The position numbers and the translations under genes are program-made. The notes beneath the pieces are model-generated. The model had not been told where the DNA came from. It worked only from the letters and a program-made list of their open reading frames with translations, and made no database searches. Below are positions 1 through 5,670 of a stretch of DNA of 11,443 bases, one piece after another. Source of the stretch: DAOTXL01 sp034434895 (GTDB lineage Bacteria > Chloroflexota > Anaerolineae > JAAYZQ01); NCBI GenBank assembly GCA_034434895.1, contig DAOTYI010000215.1, positions 1 to 11,443 of the forward strand. The letters run 5' to 3'. How positions within the stretch are numbered: position 1 is the stretch's first letter; the number at the start of each line of letters is the position of its first letter.

Positions 1-186
1 CGGGAGGGGAGTGTCGGTCGGCAGGGGCGAAGGGGTGGGGGTATGAGTGGCGGTAAACAGCGGGCGCGGTGTCTTGGTGGGTGTGGGTGTGATCCTGGCC
101 AACCCATCCGACCCCATGGTGCAACCCAGCAACACCCCTCCCAGCAGGGCAATCGTGACGGTCAAAAAGAGCAGACGATTTCTCAC
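1..186 (-). CDS. Lipoprotein, N-terminal part (runs off left edge)
   Basis: Reading the minus strand from a GTG at 186-184 gives 62 codons with no stop up to the window edge. The start is MRNRLLFLTV, followed by a hydrophobic stretch (about residues 5-20) and the lipobox LLGC with Cys22. This is a typical signal peptidase II site, so the product is probably lipid-anchored on the outer face of the membrane. From about residue 33 the chain becomes a Thr/Pro-rich linker (TPTPTKTPRP, then more TP pairs), as often seen in Chloroflexota surface proteins before a folded domain. A GGAAGG Shine-Dalgarno (complement of 191-196) sits 4 nt before the GTG. The gene starts 29 nt after the dehydrogenase stop on the same strand, so co-transcription is likely. 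The functional domain is outside the window, so no function can be assigned. Confidence 0.72.
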   Translation of the reverse strand, partial: MRNRLLFLTVTIALLGGVLLGCTMGSDGLARITPTPTKTPRPLFTATHTPTPSPLPTDTPLP

Positions 187-192
187 GAAACC

Positions 193-234
193 TTCCAATT
201 TCCAATCTCCAATATCTAATATCCAATCCCCAAT
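193..234. repeat. Degenerate tandem heptamer repeat, 6 units
   Basis: Six consecutive 7-bp units on the plus strand: ttccaat, ttccaat, ctccaat, atctaat, atccaat, ccccaat. The array fills the gap between the dehydrogenase and the lipoprotein gene. It also encodes the last residues and the stop codon (216-218) of the dehydrogenase, and its edge supplies the GGAAGG Shine-Dalgarno of the lipoprotein gene. It resembles the short tandem heptamer repeats known from cyanobacteria and Chloroflexota. Confidence 0.85.
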
Positions 235-1217
235 ACCGCCGCCCCACGCACCTGGCCGCTCTTCAGCCGCTGCAACACAGTGTTGGCCTCTTCCAGAGGA
301 TAGAGCTCCACGTCGGTGCGGAGGGGGATCTCGGCGGCCAGTTGGAGCAGTTCTACAGCATCCTGACGGGTGGCGTTGGCCACGCTGCGCACCGTCCGCT
401 CGCCGTAGAGCAGGGCGTAGGGCAGTTCGGGGATGGTGCTCATGTGAATGGCATTGATCGCCAGCGTGCCCCCTTTGCGCAGAACACGGAGCGCCTGGGG
501 CACCAGCCAGCCGGCCGGGGCGAAGGTGATGGCACTGTCGAGGGGATGGGGCGGCGTATCCTCTGCCTGGCCGACCCAGGAGGCGCCCAGCTCCAGGGCG
601 TGACGTTGGTGCCCGGCGCTGCGGGTAAAGACATACACCTGGCAGCCCCAGTGGCGGGCTACCTGGATCGTCACGTGGGCTGAAGCGCCAAAGCCGTACA
701 GGCCCAACCGCCCGCCCGGACGGATGTCGCTCAGCCGCAGCGAGCGGTAGCCGATGATGCCGGCGCACAGCAGCGGGGCGGCCTGCTCGTCGGGAAAGCC
801 GGCGGGGAGGGGATAGGCAAAATCGGCCGGGACGACCATAAACTCGGCGAAACCACCATCGGCGTGCTGACCGGTAAAGCGGGCATGGTCGCACAGGTTC
901 TCCTGACCACGGCGGCAGTACTCGCATTGGCCACAGGCCGAGTACAACCACGGCACCCCCACCCGGTCGCCCAAGGCGAAGCGGCTCACCCCCTGCCCCA
1001 GAGCCTCCACCACACCGACGATCTGGTGGCCGGGTACGATGGGCAATCTGGGGGTGGCGATCTCCCCTTCGGCCAGGTGCAGATCGGTGTGACACACGCC
1101 ACAGGCCCGTACTCGCAGCCGGACCTGGCCGGGCAACGGTTCAGGAAGCGGCAGGTCGGTCAGTTCCAGAGGGTTCTGCCCGACGGGTTTGGGCTGCCGT
1201 AGCAGCATCGCTCTCAT
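216..1217 (-). CDS. Zinc-dependent alcohol dehydrogenase family protein
   Basis: A 333-residue medium-chain dehydrogenase/reductase, expected to oxidise alcohols or reduce aldehydes with NAD(P) in the cytoplasm. The N-terminal GroES-like domain has the catalytic zinc ligands Cys42 (GVCHTDLH), His64 (GHQIVG) and Cys151 (PLLCAG). The structural zinc loop is Cys95, Cys98, Cys101 and Cys109. The Rossmann domain shows GFGASAH near residue 175. GHQ instead of GHE, and the LLCAG motif, fit the 'zinc-binding alcohol dehydrogenase family' (TIGR02822 type) better than classical ADH. The substrate is unknown. The reading frame stays open up to 1502 through a tandem repeat, but the predicted promoter (-10 at 1320-1325) puts the transcript start near 1313, so far-upstream starts are excluded. 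ATGs at 1220, 1217 and 1208 are all possible; 1217 (MRAMLLRQPK) fits family length. The last residues (VLGIGY) are encoded by the heptamer repeat. Confidence 0.9.
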   Translation of the reverse strand: MRAMLLRQPKPVGQNPLELTDLPLPEPLPGQVRLRVRACGVCHTDLHLAEGEIATPRLPIVPGHQIVGVVEALGQGVSRFALGDRVGVPWLYSACGQCEYCRRGQENLCDHARFTGQHADGGFAEFMVVPADFAYPLPAGFPDEQAAPLLCAGIIGYRSLRLSDIRPGGRLGLYGFGASAHVTIQVARHWGCQVYVFTRSAGHQRHALELGASWVGQAEDTPPHPLDSAITFAPAGWLVPQALRVLRKGGTLAINAIHMSTIPELPYALLYGERTVRSVANATRQDAVELLQLAAEIPLRTDVELYPLEEANTVLQRLKSGQVRGAAVLGIGY

Positions 1218-1218
1218 C

Positions 1219-1314
1219 ATTCCGCATTCCCCATTCCGCATTCCCCATTCCGCATTCCCCATTCCGCATTCCCCATTCCGCATTCCCCATTCCGCATTCC
1301 CCATTCCGCATTCC
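1219..1314. repeat. 14-bp tandem repeat (two heptamers), about 6.9 copies
   Basis: Six perfect copies of attccgcattcccc, starting at 1219 and followed by a 12-bp partial copy ending at 1314. Each unit is a pair of related heptamers (attccgc, attcccc). On the minus strand it reads GGAATGCGGAATGG, so an ATG preceded by GGA occurs every 7 bp, rotating through all three frames and returning to the dehydrogenase frame every 21 bp. The array lies exactly between the predicted transcript start and the coding start of the dehydrogenase. Perfect identity suggests a recent, probably variable-number array. Confidence 0.95.
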
Positions 1315-1319
1315 ATCAT

Positions 1320-1348
1320 ATTGTACTCCACTTTGACGGGGCTGTCAA
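1320..1348 (-). promoter_or_regulatory. Sigma70-type promoter of the dehydrogenase gene
   Basis: On the minus strand, TTGACA (complement of 1343-1348) is followed by a 17-bp spacer and TACAAT (complement of 1320-1325). The -35 is a perfect consensus and the -10 matches 5 of 6. Transcription should begin near 1313, at the first base of the tandem repeat. Confidence 0.75.
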
Positions 1349-1366
1349 CGACCTGGCATGTCGTTG
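1346..1366. promoter_or_regulatory. Perfect 7-bp dyad overlapping the dehydrogenase -35 (possible operator)
   Basis: CAACGAC (1346-1352), 7-nt spacer, GTCGTTG (1360-1366). The inverted repeat overlaps the last three bases of the -35 element (1346-1348) and extends upstream on the minus strand, a usual place for a dimeric regulator. A second short dyad, TTGAC/GTCAA (1333-1337 and 1344-1348), also touches the -35. No regulator gene is visible nearby. Confidence 0.45.
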
Positions 1367-1433
1367 GACATACCTGTTTACCGCCTCGTAACACCCTGTG
1401 ACAGGAGATACGCCGTTGACCCGGCAGGCTTAC

Positions 1434-1480
1434 CACAAAGGCACCAAGGCACGAAGAATTTGCCTTCGTGTCCTGGTGGT
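1434..1480. repeat. Octamer repeat (CACNAAGG x3) forming an imperfect hairpin
   Basis: Three tandem 8-bp units: cacaaagg (1434), caccaagg (1442), cacgaaga (1450). After a 7-nt stretch an inverted copy follows: CTTCGTG (1464-1470) pairs perfectly with CACGAAG (1450-1456), and TCCTGGTG (1471-1478) pairs imperfectly with CACCAAGG. This is probably a dispersed intergenic repeat. Open frames across it are repeat translations, not genes. Confidence 0.7.
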
Positions 1481-1517
1481 GAAAATGCCATCCATTGTGC
1501 AACTCTTGTCAGTGAAC

Positions 1518-1541
1518 CACCAGGGCACAAAGGCACGGAGG
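1518..1541. repeat. Second copy of the octamer repeat
   Basis: Three tandem octamers: caccaggg, cacaaagg, cacggagg. They are closely related to the units at 1434-1457 and in the same orientation. No inverted partner is visible here. Together with the copy at 1434 and the palindrome at 1595 it fills most of the gene-free stretch 1349-1644. No protein-coding gene, tRNA or known RNA motif was recognised in that stretch. Confidence 0.65.
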
Positions 1542-1594
1542 AGGAGAGCAACGAACTATGCCCCGCTGTCAATCATCTGCGTCACCTCCTGTCG

Positions 1595-1628
1595 GGGGTA
1601 GCTGACGGCCATGGCCGTCGGCTACCCC
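1595..1628. repeat. 34-bp near-perfect palindrome upstream of ffh
   Basis: Two 17-bp arms meet with no spacer: ggggtagctgacggcca (1595-1611) and tggccgtcggctacccc (1612-1628), with one mismatch that becomes a G-U pair in RNA. It ends 16 bp before the ffh -35 hexamer. There is no T-tract, so a classical intrinsic terminator is unlikely. It looks like a REP-type dispersed palindrome. Confidence 0.8.
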
Positions 1629-1644
1629 ACGTGCAATGGCAGGT

Positions 1645-1673
1645 TTGACGAAATCGAACTTTTCGCCTACAAT
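1645..1673 (+). promoter_or_regulatory. Sigma70-type promoter of the ffh-rpsP cluster
   Basis: TTGACG (1645-1650), 17-bp spacer, TACAAT (1668-1673). Each hexamer differs from consensus by one base. Transcript start is expected near 1680, giving a roughly 24-nt leader to the ffh ATG. This also argues against the upstream in-frame ATG at 1611, which lies before the promoter. Confidence 0.75.
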
Positions 1674-1703
1674 ATAAGCCTGGTATCTGGACGAGACAGA
1701 GCG

Positions 1704-3056
1704 ATGTTTGAGAACCTGTCGGACAAACTGCAAGGCATATTCGGCAAGCTTTCCAACCGGGGCAGGCTCAGCGAAGCGGATGTGGATGCCGCCCTGCGTG
1801 AGGTCCGGCTGGCATTGCTGGAAGCCGATGTCAATTTCAAAGTCGTCAAGGACTTTATTGCCCGCGTCCGGGAACGGGCCATCGGCGTTGAGGTGATGAA
1901 GAGCCTGACGCCGGCCCAACAGGTGGTCAAGATCGTCCATGAAGAGCTGATGGCCACCCTGGGCCAGCCGGCCCCCCTGAACCTGTCCGGCCCGTCGCCG
2001 CACGTGATCATGCTGGTCGGCCTGCAAGGGTCGGGCAAGACGACAACGGCGGCCAAACTGGCGCTGATGCTGCGCAAGGGCGGCCAACGTCCGCTGTTGG
2101 TGGCGGCCGATACCTATCGCCCGGCGGCCATCACCCAACTTGAGGTGCTGGGCAGGCAGCTTGACATCCCGGTCCACAGCGAAGGCAACAAGGTGCCGCC
2201 GCCCCAGATCTGCGCCAACGCTCTCAAGCGTGCCCGCGAGTCGGCCTACAGTGTGGTGCTGATGGACACCGCCGGCCGGTTGCATATCAACGACGAGATG
2301 ATGCGCGAGCTGGAACAGGTCAAGGCGCGCACCAACCCCCAGGAGGTGCTCCTGGTGGTGGATGCCATGACCGGCCAGGATGCGGTGCGTGTGGCCGACG
2401 AGTTCAACAGGCGGGTGGGGCTCACCGGCCTGATCCTGACCAAGGTGGATGGCGACGCCCGGGGGGGAGCCGCCATCTCGGTGCGCTCGGTGACGGGGGT
2501 GCCCATCAAGTTCCTGGGGGTGGGCGAAAAGACCGATGCCCTGGAGGTCTTTCATCCCGATCGGCTGGCGGGCCGCATCCTGGGCATGGGCGATGTGCTG
2601 ACCGCCATCGAAAAGGCACAGCAGGTCATGGACCAGGAACAGGCTCTAAAGGTGAGCAAAAAGCTGGTCAAAGGCGAGTTTGACCTGGAGGATTTTCGCG
2701 ATCAGCTTCAACAACTGAAAAAGATGGGACCGCTCAGCCAGTTGCTGGGTCTGATCCCCGGCATGTCCAAAATGATGCAGGATATCGCCCCCGAGGTCAC
2801 CGATCAGCAGTTGAAGGTCATTGAAGCCATCATCAATTCGATGACACCTGAGGAGCGACACAATCCCCGCATCATCAACGCCAGTCGGAAGCGGCGCATT
2901 GCCCGGGGATCGGGGACAACTGTGACGGATGTGAACGACCTGCTTTCCCAGTTCCGACAGATGCAGAACATGATGAAGCAGATTACCGGCGGGGGCAGGC
3001 ATGGCCGGGGTGGGATGCGCGGCTTGTTGTCCATGCTCGGCGGATTGGGTGGATAA
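1704..3056 (+). CDS. ffh: Signal recognition particle protein Ffh (SRP54 GTPase)
   Basis: A 450-residue GTPase that binds 4.5S/SRP RNA and signal sequences, and delivers ribosome-nascent chain complexes to the receptor FtsY at the membrane. Domains in order: N domain (about 1-95, starting MFENLSDKLQ); G domain with P-loop GLQGSGKTT (106-114), DTYRPAA (136-142), DTAGRL (188-193), TKVDGDARGG (246-255) and GVGEK (272-276); then a methionine-rich M domain from about 295. The M domain holds the RNA-binding motif SRKRRIARGSG (394-404) and a flexible Met/Gly-rich end (GLLSMLGGLGG). Length is normal for the family. The start at 1704 is chosen because MFENL is the standard family N-terminus and lies downstream of the promoter; the upstream ATG at 1611 is rejected. 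Ribosome-binding site is weak. First gene of the cluster leading into rpsP 74 bp downstream. Confidence 0.98.
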   Translation: MFENLSDKLQGIFGKLSNRGRLSEADVDAALREVRLALLEADVNFKVVKDFIARVRERAIGVEVMKSLTPAQQVVKIVHEELMATLGQPAPLNLSGPSPHVIMLVGLQGSGKTTTAAKLALMLRKGGQRPLLVAADTYRPAAITQLEVLGRQLDIPVHSEGNKVPPPQICANALKRARESAYSVVLMDTAGRLHINDEMMRELEQVKARTNPQEVLLVVDAMTGQDAVRVADEFNRRVGLTGLILTKVDGDARGGAAISVRSVTGVPIKFLGVGEKTDALEVFHPDRLAGRILGMGDVLTAIEKAQQVMDQEQALKVSKKLVKGEFDLEDFRDQLQQLKKMGPLSQLLGLIPGMSKMMQDIAPEVTDQQLKVIEAIINSMTPEERHNPRIINASRKRRIARGSGTTVTDVNDLLSQFRQMQNMMKQITGGGRHGRGGMRGLLSMLGGLGG

Positions 3057-3110
3057 CAGGTGTCAGGCCTCTGGCATCTGGATAGATAAAATCAAGACCA
3101 GCCAGACTGG

Positions 3111-3120
3111 AAGGAGGTGT
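3111..3120 (+). promoter_or_regulatory. Strong Shine-Dalgarno of rpsP
   Basis: AAGGAGGTGT upstream of the ATG at 3131 is nearly fully complementary to the anti-SD end of 16S rRNA. It is the strongest ribosome-binding site in the window, as expected for a ribosomal protein made in large amounts. Confidence 0.8.
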
Positions 3121-3130
3121 CTAGAGAGAA

Positions 3131-3619
3131 ATGGTGAAAATCAGATTGCGAAGAGTAGGGGCCAAGAAACAGCCTCATTATCGCATCGTCGTGACCGATT
3201 CAAGAGCGCCCCGTGACGGCAAGTTTATCGAGACGATCGGTTCCTACAACCCGCGTACCGAACCGGTGACAATGGAGGTGGATGCCGAACGAGCGTTGTA
3301 TTGGCTGGGTGTAGGCGCCCAACCCTCGGAGGCGGTCAGACGGATGCTGGACAGGCTGGGCATTCTGGCCCAGGCAGCCGCCATCAAGCGGGGCGAAGTG
3401 CCCATTTCGCGAGCCGCACCAAAGGCCAAACCGGTGGAGGTCCAGGCTGAGCTGGTGCCGGAGGTAGAAGAGGGGGCACTGTTCGAAGGGGAAGAGGAAG
3501 AATTCGAAGAGGGAGAAGAGCTCGCCGAGGCGGAAGAGGACTGGGAACCGGAGATCGCCGTGGCCGAGGAGGAAGAGCTTGAGGATGACTGGGACGTCGA
3601 AGAGGACGAGGACTTTTAA
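3131..3619 (+). CDS. rpsP: Ribosomal protein S16 with long acidic C-terminal tail
   Basis: Residues 1 to about 90 are a standard bS16, a 30S subunit protein important for assembly of the 16S 5' domain: MVKIRLRRVGAKKQPHYRIV at the start, then RAPRDGKFIE, GSYNPRTEP, and the helix with PSEAVRRMLDRLGIL. The protein is 162 residues, whereas bS16 is usually about 80-100. After a short Pro/Ala/Lys linker (about 91-102) comes an acidic tail. Residues 111-162 hold 31 Glu/Asp out of 52 and no Lys or Arg, ending in EEDEDF. The tail is low-complexity and probably disordered; its role is unknown. The gene lies 74 bp after ffh and 29 bp before the KH gene, an arrangement common around ffh/rpsP in bacteria. 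The tail is read in frame without any sign of frameshift. Confidence 0.97.
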   Translation: MVKIRLRRVGAKKQPHYRIVVTDSRAPRDGKFIETIGSYNPRTEPVTMEVDAERALYWLGVGAQPSEAVRRMLDRLGILAQAAAIKRGEVPISRAAPKAKPVEVQAELVPEVEEGALFEGEEEEFEEGEELAEAEEDWEPEIAVAEEEELEDDWDVEEDEDF

Positions 3620-3648
3620 CTCCAAATTCACTAGAAGGAGAGCAGAAC

Positions 3649-3882
3649 ATGAGCATGAAGGAGTTGATCGAGTACATGGCCAAGGCCCTGGTAGATGATC
3701 CAGACCAGGTCCACGTCGAGGAGATCGAAGGCACCAGTGCGACCATCTATGAGTTGCGCGTCTCGGCTGAAGATATGGGGCGCGTCATCGGCAAACAGGG
3801 GCGTGTGGCAAACGCCATGCGCACATTGCTGCGTGCAGCGGCTGCCCGCCAGGGCCGGCGGGTGACACTGGAGATCGTCTAG
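3649..3882 (+). CDS. khpA: KH-domain RNA-binding protein KhpA (YlqC family)
   Basis: A 77-residue single type II KH domain protein. The RNA-binding GxxG loop is GKQG (residues 48-51) within MGRVIGKQGR, followed by the helix VANAMRTLLRAAAA. The small size, and position directly between rpsP and rimM, are typical of KhpA, which in Firmicutes works with KhpB in post-transcriptional control. Its partner is not in this window. A good Shine-Dalgarno, AGAAGGAG (3633-3640), precedes the ATG. The TAG stop shares its last base with the GTG start of rimM, so the two are likely translationally coupled. Confidence 0.94.
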   Translation: MSMKELIEYMAKALVDDPDQVHVEEIEGTSATIYELRVSAEDMGRVIGKQGRVANAMRTLLRAAAARQGRRVTLEIV

Positions 3883-4472
3883 TGGAGCTGCACCTGGCCC
3901 GTGCCAGGCCGCTTGCTGCAGGATCGGGACAGGGCTCAGGAGGGCAACGGCGCTTTCCTGAGCCCCGTTATTTGGCTGTGGGCCAGGTCATAGCCCCGCA
4001 CGGGGTGCGTGGCGAGGTCAAGGTCGAGATCCTGACCGACGATCCGCACCGCTTTGGCCGCCTGGAACGTGTCTTTGTGGGCCCCGATGGGGAGGAACCG
4101 GCTCCCTGGCCTCTGCAAAGCTATCGCCTGCATCGGGGCCGGGCCCTGCTCAAACTCGGCGGCTGTGACGATCGGGAGGCGGCGGAGAGGCTGCGGGGGA
4201 TGTTGATCCAGGTGCCCCTGGAGGAGGCTCTCCTCCTGGAGGAGGGGGAATATTACGAACACCAGATCCTGGGCCTGGAAGTGTGGACGGTGGCCGGTGA
4301 ACGGTTGGGTGAGGTGGTTGACATCCTCTATACCGGGGCCAACGACGTGTATGTGGTCCACGGCAGCAACCTGGCCGGCGGCGAACTCCTGATCCCGGCT
4401 ATCGCCGAGGTGGTCCAGACGGTGGATCTGGAGGCCGGTCGTCTGGTGGTTGAGCTGCTGGACGGCTTGTGA
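3882..4472 (+). CDS. rimM: Ribosome maturation factor RimM
   Basis: RimM assists late 30S assembly (16S 3' domain, binding S19). The N-terminal beta-barrel domain begins at about residue 30 (YLAVGQVIAPHGVRGEVKV, with the conserved HGVRGEVKV at 40-48). The PRC-barrel domain covers about 123-196 (YYEHQILGLEV, GANDVYVV at 152-159, IPAI at 171-174). The GTG at 3882 overlaps the khpA stop by one base and adds a roughly 29-residue Gly/Arg-rich N-terminal extension compared with usual RimM. No ATG or GTG lies nearer the conserved core except a TTG at residue 31, so the overlapping GTG is preferred but not certain. In many bacteria trmD follows rimM; here dprA follows instead. Confidence 0.94.
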   Translation: MELHLARARPLAAGSGQGSGGQRRFPEPRYLAVGQVIAPHGVRGEVKVEILTDDPHRFGRLERVFVGPDGEEPAPWPLQSYRLHRGRALLKLGGCDDREAAERLRGMLIQVPLEEALLLEEGEYYEHQILGLEVWTVAGERLGEVVDILYTGANDVYVVHGSNLAGGELLIPAIAEVVQTVDLEAGRLVVELLDGL

Positions 4473-4489
4473 CGATTGGCGGTTGGCAG

Positions 4490-5599
4490 ATGAGGGACAT
4501 CCGCTATTGGGTCGGTTTCAACAAGGTGTCGGGCATCGGCGCAGCCCGCCTGCAGGCCCTGATTGACTATTTCGGCGACCTGGAGACCGCCTGGCACGCC
4601 TCCCCTCACGATCTGCAACAGGCCGGCCTGGACCGGCGCTCGCTGTCCAACCTGCTCCAGGCCCGCAGCAAGCTGGACCTGGAGGCCGAAATGGCCCGGC
4701 TGGAGCAGGCCCGAGTTCGGGTGATCGTCTGGGACGATCCCGACTATCCCCGCAACCTGCGCCAGGTTTACAACGCTCCGCCGGTCCTGTACGTTCGTGG
4801 GAGCCTGGAGGTGCGTGACGAGTGGGCCGTGGCGGTCGTCGGCACGCGCCGGGCTTCAGTCTATGGCAAAGAAGCTGCCCGCCTGATCGCCACCGGCCTG
4901 GCCCAGGCCGGCGTGACCGTGGTGAGCGGCCTGGCTCAGGGGATCGACACCGTCGCCCATCAGGCCTGCCTGGAGGCCGGCGGCCGGACCATCGCCGTGT
5001 TGGGCTGTGGGGTGGATGTGATCTATCCCTGGCCCAACACCCATCTGGCGGCCGGGATCGTGGAGCATGGTGCCCTGCTGAGCGAGTATGCCCTGGGCAC
5101 CCGGCCGGAAGCAGGCAACTTTCCGCCGCGCAATCGCCTCATCAGCGGACTGACGCTGGGCACGGTGGTCGTCGAGGCGGACCTGGGCAGTGGGGCGCTC
5201 ATCACCGCCGATTTCGCCGCCGAGCAGGGGCGCGAGGTGTTTGCCGTGCCGGGGAGCATCTTTGCCCGCACCAGCCGGGGCACCAATCGCCTGATTCAGC
5301 AAGGGGCCAAGATGGTGTGTACCGTGACCGACATCCTGGAAGAACTCAACCTGACCATGGTCAGCCAACAGGCCCAGGCACGGGCAGTCATCCCCGATAA
5401 TGAGACCGAAGCGCTGTTGTTGGCCCATCTTTCCGCCGAACCGATGCATGTGGACGAGTTGGGCCGGGTGGTACAACTGCCCATCGCCCAGGTAAGCAGC
5501 ACCCTGGCGTTGATGGAACTCAAAGGGATGGTCCGTCAGGTGGGCGGTATGAACTATGTCCTGGCGCGGGAAGCGGGCGTCAAGTACGTGATCGAGTAG
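4490..5599 (+). CDS. dprA: DNA-processing protein DprA
   Basis: DprA (Smf) loads RecA onto incoming single-stranded DNA during natural transformation, and is widespread also in bacteria not known to be competent. With the ATG at 4490 the protein has 369 residues. The N-terminal helix-hairpin-helix/SAM-like part contains SGIGAARL (14-21). The Rossmann-like core has VGTR (117-120), SGLAQGID (146-153), FPPRNRLISGL (211-221) and EADLGSGALITA (229-240). A C-terminal winged-helix (DML1-like) domain lies at about 305-358 (HVDELGRVVQLP...GMNYVL). An alternative GTG at 4469 overlaps the rimM stop (GTGA) and would add seven residues. The ATG is preferred because family members start close to RYWVGFNKV. 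Either way it is coupled or nearly coupled to rimM. Confidence 0.96.
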   Translation: MRDIRYWVGFNKVSGIGAARLQALIDYFGDLETAWHASPHDLQQAGLDRRSLSNLLQARSKLDLEAEMARLEQARVRVIVWDDPDYPRNLRQVYNAPPVLYVRGSLEVRDEWAVAVVGTRRASVYGKEAARLIATGLAQAGVTVVSGLAQGIDTVAHQACLEAGGRTIAVLGCGVDVIYPWPNTHLAAGIVEHGALLSEYALGTRPEAGNFPPRNRLISGLTLGTVVVEADLGSGALITADFAAEQGREVFAVPGSIFARTSRGTNRLIQQGAKMVCTVTDILEELNLTMVSQQAQARAVIPDNETEALLLAHLSAEPMHVDELGRVVQLPIAQVSSTLALMELKGMVRQVGGMNYVLAREAGVKYVIE

Positions 5600-5642
5600 C
5601 CGGTCATTTCTACTCCAAAATCTTCGTTTCAGGCAATTCCAA

Positions 5643-5653
5643 GTGTCTGACAC
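5643..5653. repeat. Short palindrome GTGTC-T-GACAC before the guanylyltransferase gene
   Basis: An 11-bp perfect dyad within the 71-bp gap between dprA and the next gene. Such GTGTCTGACAC palindromes often occur as dispersed intergenic motifs. It ends 17 bp before the GTG start, so a regulatory role is possible. No convincing promoter hexamers were found in this gap. Confidence 0.35.
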
Positions 5654-5670
5654 CTTCCTGGGAGATCTCT

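Noticed and set aside
1221..1502. Extension of the dehydrogenase frame upstream to an ATG at 1502
   Set aside because: It runs through the tandem repeat and across a strong promoter, and gives a repetitive N-terminus (NAEWGMRNGECGMG) foreign to the family.
1358..1648. Small plus-strand frames with HQGTKARR-like peptides
   Set aside because: They are translations of the CACNAAGG octamer repeats in different frames, with no ribosome-binding site or family resemblance.
1611..1703. Extension of ffh to the ATG at 1611
   Set aside because: That ATG is the centre of the palindrome and lies upstream of the predicted promoter. The family N-terminus MFENL begins at 1704.
1569..2555. Long minus-strand open frame opposite ffh (328 codons)
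   Set aside because: Antisense shadow of the high-GC ffh gene, rich in His/Arg/Gly and without family motifs.
3060..3110. Separate promoter for rpsP (GATAAAAT near 3082-3091)
   Set aside because: A -10-like sequence is present but no -35 or extended -10 supports it. Read-through from the ffh promoter is sufficient.
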